DNA from: Muribaculum intestinale
GTDB lineage: Bacteria > Bacteroidota > Bacteroidia > Bacteroidales > Muribaculaceae
Direction of reading: 5' to 3'
Length of the DNA: 64,000 bases
Assembly (NCBI RefSeq): GCF_002201515.1
Contig: NZ_CP021421.1
Span: forward strand, 2,480,001 to 2,544,000
A model generated the notes under the pieces. That model saw only the letters and a program-made list of their open reading frames with translations. It made no database searches and had not been told where the DNA came from. Both the position numbers and the translations under genes were made by a program. This document shows positions 59,656-64,000 of the stretch, piece after piece (the stretch's first letter is position 1; every line of letters starts with the position of its first letter).

Positions 59656-62643
59656 ATGAACGAGGAAAGTCTTAGCCAGCTATATCTGAAAGATACAGCA
59701 TTTCAGAATCTTATGCAGCGCCGTATTTTCAACGTGCTGCTTGTGGCGTCGCCTTACGACGCTTTTATGATGGAGGAGGACGGGCGAGTCGAGGAGCAGC
59801 TCTACTTTGAGTATGTGGCCCTCAACCTGAGTTCCCCTCCGCGAGTCACGCGTGTGTCGCGCCCTTGCGAGGCCGAGGAGCTGCTCGCTACAAAAAATTT
59901 CGACCTTATAATAATGATGCCGGGCATTGACCTGAGCGAGACATTCGAAGGTGCCAAGAATCTGAAAGCGATAAATCCCGACATTCCCATAGTTGTGCTG
60001 ACGCCATTCAGCAAGGAGGTGTCGCGTCGCTTGTCAAACGAAGATTTTGCCGGTGTCGACTATGTGTTCTCATGGCTCGGAAATGTGGATTTGCTTCTGG
60101 CTATAATCAAGCTGCTTGAGGACAAGATGAATGCCGACAACGATATAAACGAGGTCGGTGTTCAGATGATACTTCTGGTAGAGGACTCCGTAAGGTTTTA
60201 TTCGTCGGTACTACCCACACTGTACAAGTTCCTGCTTAAGCAGTCGCTGATATTTTCGACCGAGGCTCTCAACGAGCATGAGCAGATGCTGCGCATGCGC
60301 GGTCGCCCTAAGGTGATGCTCGCCCGCGATTATGAGGAGGCTGTAGAGCTGTATGAGCGCTACGGAAAGCATATGCTTGGTGTAATCAGCGATGTGTCGT
60401 TCAGGATGGGAGGAGAGAAAGACAGCCACGCCGGTCTGAAGCTGGCCGCCTATCTGCGCGGACGTGATCCTTATCTGCCTATTATCATCGAATCGAGCGA
60501 GGAAGACAATCGCAAGCGTGTCAAAGAGTTTGGCTGTCAGTTTATCGACAAGAACTCAAAGAAATTTCCGGTCGACCTTGGTAGCGCCATAATGCGCGAC
60601 TTCGGATTCGGCGACTTCATAATCCGTGATCCGGAGACAGGCGAAGAGATACTCCGTATCCACGACCTAAAGGATCTGCAGCATCATATATTCGACATCC
60701 CGGCCAAGTCGCTCTTCTATCATGCGAGCTACAACGATATATCGCGCTGGCTCTATTCGAGAGCCCTGTTTCCTATCGCCGAGGTAATCAAGGGTCACCG
60801 CTTCAAGAGCATAGAGGAAGCCCCGGCCGTGCGTCAGCTGTTTTTCGATTTGATAGTGAAATACCGTAAGATGAAGAACCGCGGCGTGGTGGCTATATTC
60901 CGAAAGGACCGGTTTGACCATTATTCCAATTTCGCCCGCATAGGGCAGGGGTCGCTTGGCGGCAAGGGCCGCGGTCTGGCTTTCATCGACTCGATTATCA
61001 AGAAAAATCCGGTGTGTGACAACTTCGAAGGCGTAACGCTCACGATTCCGCGCACTGTGGTAATATGCACCGATATCTTCGACGAGTTTATGGAGAGCAA
61101 CAATCTGTATCCGATAGCTCTTTCCGACCGACCTGACGAGGAGATACTGAAAGCGTTTCTGAGCGGACGTCTTCCCGAGCGCCTTATCGAGGATTTCTTC
61201 GCCTTGTTTGAGGTGGTCGACAAGCCGTTGGCGATACGCTCGTCGTCGCTGCTCGAAGATAGTCATTATCAGCCTTTTGCCGGGATATATTCGACCTATA
61301 TGATACCCCATGTGTCGGATCGCTACGAGATGCTTGCTATGCTTTCCGATGCTATCAAGGGTGTGTATGCCTCGGTGTTTTATGCCGACTCAAAGGCATA
61401 TATGGCTGCAACCCAGAATGTCATCGACCAGGAGAAAATGGCTGTCATAATCCAGGAGGTGGTAGGCCGCAGTGTGGGGGATTATTATTTCCCGTCATTC
61501 TCCGGAGTGGGTCGTTCGCTGAATTACTATCCCATTAACGACGAAGTGCCTGAGGACGGTGTGGTCGAGACTGCCGTCGGCCTTGGAAAATATATAGTGG
61601 ACGGTGGATTAAGTCTGCGTTTCTCTCCGCGTCATCCCGACAAGGTCCTTCAGACCTCAGAGCTGTCGCTGGCTCTGCGTGATACCCAGACGCGTTTCTA
61701 TGCTCTCGACATGCGCGAGCAGATGATATCCGACTTTAAGGTCGACGACGGTTTCAATATAGCGCGTCTGCGTATACAGGATGTTGCGAAATCGGGAGCG
61801 CTACGGTATATGGTATCTACATATGACCCGTATGACCAGGTGATACGCGACTGTGACGAGGGTGATGGACGCCGAGTAGTCACATTTGCCAATGTGTTGC
61901 AGCACAGAGTGTATCCACTTGCGGTGCTGACCGACTTCATGCTGTCGAAAGGCTCGGAAGAGATGGGACGTCCTGTGGAGATTGAATTTGCCGGGGTAAT
62001 CGATGTGAACGATACTTCGAAGGGTATGCTTTACTGGCTCCAGATACGTCCGATTGTAGAGCGCAAGGAGATAGTCGACGAAAGCATACTTGGGCTTCCG
62101 GACAGTTCTCTTCTTCTTCGCAGCAACGCCGCTTTGGGACATGGCACAATCGAGAATGTCAGCGCCATAGTCTATGTGAAGCCACAGGGCTTTAATTCGG
62201 CAAATAATTCACTAATAGCACGGGAAATTGAAAAAATAAATCGTAACTTTACAGAGCGTAACGAAGGCTACGTGCTCATAGGTCCCGGTAGGTGGGGCTC
62301 AAGCGATACGGCTCTGGGTATTCCGGTCAAATGGCCCCACATCTCCTCGGCCAGACTTATTGTCGAATCGTCGCTGTCCAACTACCGTATCGAACCGAGT
62401 CAGGGCACACATTTCTTCCAGAATCTCACCTCGTTCGGAGTAGGCTATTTCACTATCAATCCGTCGAGCAACGACGGATTCTACGATGTGGACTATCTCG
62501 ACTCTCTGCCTGCGGAGTATGACAGCCGGTTTGTGCGCATTGTACGCTTTGACACTCCTCTTGCAATCGGTATAAACGGTCGCAAGGGTCAAGGGGTGGT
62601 GGTCCGCCCCGATGCCGGCATACAGAATGACATGACCAACTAA
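59656..62643 (+). CDS. Receiver-domain / PEP-pyruvate-binding (ATP-grasp) fusion protein
   Basis: Starting at 59656 (MNEESLSQLYLKDTAFQNLM) gives 995 aa; an upstream ATG at 59581 overlaps the promoter. Residues about 20-165 form a receiver-like fold in which the usual phospho-Asp strand reads DLIIMMPGID, so it looks non-phosphorylatable. About 170-300 is a second receiver (ILLVEDSVRFYS, VISDVSFRMGG with Asp246, PIIIESSEEDN, FIDKNSKKFP). From about 430 on comes a PPDK/PEP-synthase N-terminal ATP-grasp domain (GSLGGKGRGLAFIDSI, PLAIRSSSLLEDSHYQPFAG). The phospho-histidine swivel and PEP-binding domains of true PEP synthase are absent. It is a conserved Bacteroidales architecture to my knowledge, with unknown activity. 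The coiled-coil gene follows 14 bp later. Confidence 0.82.
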   Translation: MNEESLSQLYLKDTAFQNLMQRRIFNVLLVASPYDAFMMEEDGRVEEQLYFEYVALNLSSPPRVTRVSRPCEAEELLATKNFDLIIMMPGIDLSETFEGAKNLKAINPDIPIVVLTPFSKEVSRRLSNEDFAGVDYVFSWLGNVDLLLAIIKLLEDKMNADNDINEVGVQMILLVEDSVRFYSSVLPTLYKFLLKQSLIFSTEALNEHEQMLRMRGRPKVMLARDYEEAVELYERYGKHMLGVISDVSFRMGGEKDSHAGLKLAAYLRGRDPYLPIIIESSEEDNRKRVKEFGCQFIDKNSKKFPVDLGSAIMRDFGFGDFIIRDPETGEEILRIHDLKDLQHHIFDIPAKSLFYHASYNDISRWLYSRALFPIAEVIKGHRFKSIEEAPAVRQLFFDLIVKYRKMKNRGVVAIFRKDRFDHYSNFARIGQGSLGGKGRGLAFIDSIIKKNPVCDNFEGVTLTIPRTVVICTDIFDEFMESNNLYPIALSDRPDEEILKAFLSGRLPERLIEDFFALFEVVDKPLAIRSSSLLEDSHYQPFAGIYSTYMIPHVSDRYEMLAMLSDAIKGVYASVFYADSKAYMAATQNVIDQEKMAVIIQEVVGRSVGDYYFPSFSGVGRSLNYYPINDEVPEDGVVETAVGLGKYIVDGGLSLRFSPRHPDKVLQTSELSLALRDTQTRFYALDMREQMISDFKVDDGFNIARLRIQDVAKSGALRYMVSTYDPYDQVIRDCDEGDGRRVVTFANVLQHRVYPLAVLTDFMLSKGSEEMGRPVEIEFAGVIDVNDTSKGMLYWLQIRPIVERKEIVDESILGLPDSSLLLRSNAALGHGTIENVSAIVYVKPQGFNSANNSLIAREIEKINRNFTERNEGYVLIGPGRWGSSDTALGIPVKWPHISSARLIVESSLSNYRIEPSQGTHFFQNLTSFGVGYFTINPSSNDGFYDVDYLDSLPAEYDSRFVRIVRFDTPLAIGINGRKGQGVVVRPDAGIQNDMTN

Positions 62644-62657
62644 CAAGACACGATGCA

Positions 62658-64000
62658 ATGGCAATGAATTCTTTTTGGCGCGCTTTAGGTTTCCGTTCGC
62701 ACGACGATGATATTGACGATCTGGCCGATTGTCCGTCGGCGCTCCCTATACAATCCTCACGTCAGGCTGCAGAACCGGATGATTCGACATCGGATACCGT
62801 TACGTCAGCAGATGACGGCACACAAAAGGAGGGGGATTCATGTGCGGATAATCCGGAATCGTCGGGCGTCTGCGCCAATGAGCCGGAATCATTTCCCCTG
62901 AATATATTTGATTCGCTGCTTGAGGTATTCAATGAGGCTCAGCCCGACTTCATAAGAAAGTGTCTGGACATGGATGCTCAGCGGCGTTATCTCTATAATT
63001 GTGTGGACGCTTCATTCCGCGACTACATACTCCGGATAAAGGACTCTGCACGCAATGAGGCGTGCAGGGAACGAGACAATGAGCATCGGCGCATGACCGA
63101 AGAGATTGACTCGCTACGTGTGCAGGTAAAGGACAGTGGAAAGACGACCAACGACCTGAAGGCAATGCGTGCGAGTGCCGACCGGCAGAAGCGCACGTTC
63201 AATGAACGCATACGCGACCTCGAGAGGCAGCTGGCGGCAGCCATGGCCGAAAAAGAGCAATATGACTTTGAGGTGAAGAGCCTCATGAACAAGCTGAAAG
63301 TACAGCAGGTGCAGCAATCAGATGTGCAGGAGCTCGATGAGTTGCGCACACGTCTGGCTGATGCCAACAAGCAGATTACAGCCATGAATGCAGCCAGCGC
63401 GATGCGTGAGACTTCAGAGGCGGCGTCGCGTCGTGAGATTGAGTCCTTGCGTGCCAGGGTGAAAGAACTTACAACCCAGCTTGATGACGCCAGGGAAGAG
63501 GCAGGAGCGGCTGTCATAAAAGAATCCGCTTCCGAGAGCGATATCCTATTGTTGAAGAGGCGTCTTGCTGAAGCCGAGGCAACGATGAAGGCCTCTGAGC
63601 AACGCCTTGTAGATGCGGAGTCAAAAGCCCGCAATCTTCAGGCACGTCTTGATGAGGCTGAAAAGGCATTGAAAGAAACTTCCGCCACGGACACCGAAGA
63701 AAAGACGGTATCTTCCGATATTTTTTGCTTCGGTATGCCTGCTGTCGAGCACCACGATGATGAGTCTCCCGAAAAAATACCGGCGGCTGACGTGGTATCA
63801 CAGCCGGAGGAACAGGCACCGAAAAAACGGCGTGGACGTCCCAAGAAGACTATGCCCCGCATATCAGCAATAGATGAGTCGATGGACTCTACAGAATGGC
63901 TTGTGGCCACACCTCCGGCAGGAACGTCGGTCAAGGTGGCTCCGTTATCTGACCCGGCATTCGGCTACCAGGAGCCGCCTCGTAAGCCCCAGCCTCCAGA
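62658..64000 (+). CDS. Coiled-coil protein with AT-hook-like motif (3' end beyond window)
   Basis: The frame from ATG 62658 (MAMNSFWRALGFRSHDDDID; an ATG two codons later is possible) is open to the window edge, 447 codons. After a low-complexity acidic region (about 20-80) and a short conserved-looking helix (FPLNIFDSLLEVFNEAQPDF), residues about 125-345 form a long coiled coil (RRMTEEIDSLRVQVKDS, RIRDLERQLAAAMAEKEQYD, LKRRLAEAEATMKASEQR). Residues 389-397 read KKRRGRPKK, an AT-hook-like core (RGRP), in an otherwise disordered tail. Function unknown. It lies 14 bp after the receiver/ATP-grasp gene and is probably co-transcribed. Confidence 0.75.
   Translation, partial: MAMNSFWRALGFRSHDDDIDDLADCPSALPIQSSRQAAEPDDSTSDTVTSADDGTQKEGDSCADNPESSGVCANEPESFPLNIFDSLLEVFNEAQPDFIRKCLDMDAQRRYLYNCVDASFRDYILRIKDSARNEACRERDNEHRRMTEEIDSLRVQVKDSGKTTNDLKAMRASADRQKRTFNERIRDLERQLAAAMAEKEQYDFEVKSLMNKLKVQQVQQSDVQELDELRTRLADANKQITAMNAASAMRETSEAASRREIESLRARVKELTTQLDDAREEAGAAVIKESASESDILLLKRRLAEAEATMKASEQRLVDAESKARNLQARLDEAEKALKETSATDTEEKTVSSDIFCFGMPAVEHHDDESPEKIPAADVVSQPEEQAPKKRRGRPKKTMPRISAIDESMDSTEWLVATPPAGTSVKVAPLSDPAFGYQEPPRKPQPP

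Overview
The window looks like a Bacteroidales gut commensal chromosome, most likely Muribaculaceae or a close relative. The signs are two SusC/SusD loci, lipoproteins with BACON domains, promoters of the TTTG / TAnnTTTG type, type III glutamine synthetase, LL-diaminopimelate aminotransferase, an RprX/RprY-like pair and DUF5686/DUF5063 proteins. The family-level assignment is inference; no rRNA, tRNA or CRISPR array was seen.

Positions 1-11816 hold a fructan utilisation locus. SusD (partial), SusC and the hybrid two-component regulator are on the minus strand. A GH32 fructosidase, a hexose MFS permease and a PfkB fructokinase are on the plus strand. The regulator is cut by one in-frame TAA, so the fructose sensor and the kinase/AraC part are now separate reading frames. 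Positions 11850-14300 are scar DNA: a PepSY-like fragment and the back half of an MFS pump meet head to head, and a complete IS4-type element (17-bp inverted repeats, 9-bp target duplication) follows.

Positions 14429-26844 are a minus-strand nitrogen and amino-acid block: dapF, dapL, glnA (type III), gltB, gltD and purF. Positions 27186-30847 hold a DUF1846 gene, serC and serA. Positions 30957-42503 form a second polysaccharide locus: two paralogous BACON lipoproteins (the first with a G10 tract in its signal peptide), SusC, SusD, a lipoprotein phosphoesterase and a GH31 glycosidase. No regulator lies beside it. A phosphorylated alpha-glycan substrate is a hypothesis only.

Positions 42816-50775 are housekeeping: rprX-rprY, groES-groEL, yicC, gmk, nadD, a DUF5063 gene and flavodoxin. 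DUF5686 follows on the minus strand. Positions 53433-56294 form an AT-rich accessory island: a 161-bp MITE-like element, an orphan NUMOD1-domain ORF whose ATG lies in the element's terminal repeat, and a complete IS1182/IS5-type insertion that splits a 25-codon ORF. The window ends with a GH97 alpha-glucosidase, dinB, a receiver/PEP-synthase-like fusion and a partial coiled-coil protein with an AT-hook-like motif.

The best candidates for new biology are the G10-tract lipoprotein with its phosphoesterase/GH31 locus, the receiver/ATP-grasp fusion that lacks a phospho-histidine domain, the NUMOD1 island, and the naturally split fructan sensor.
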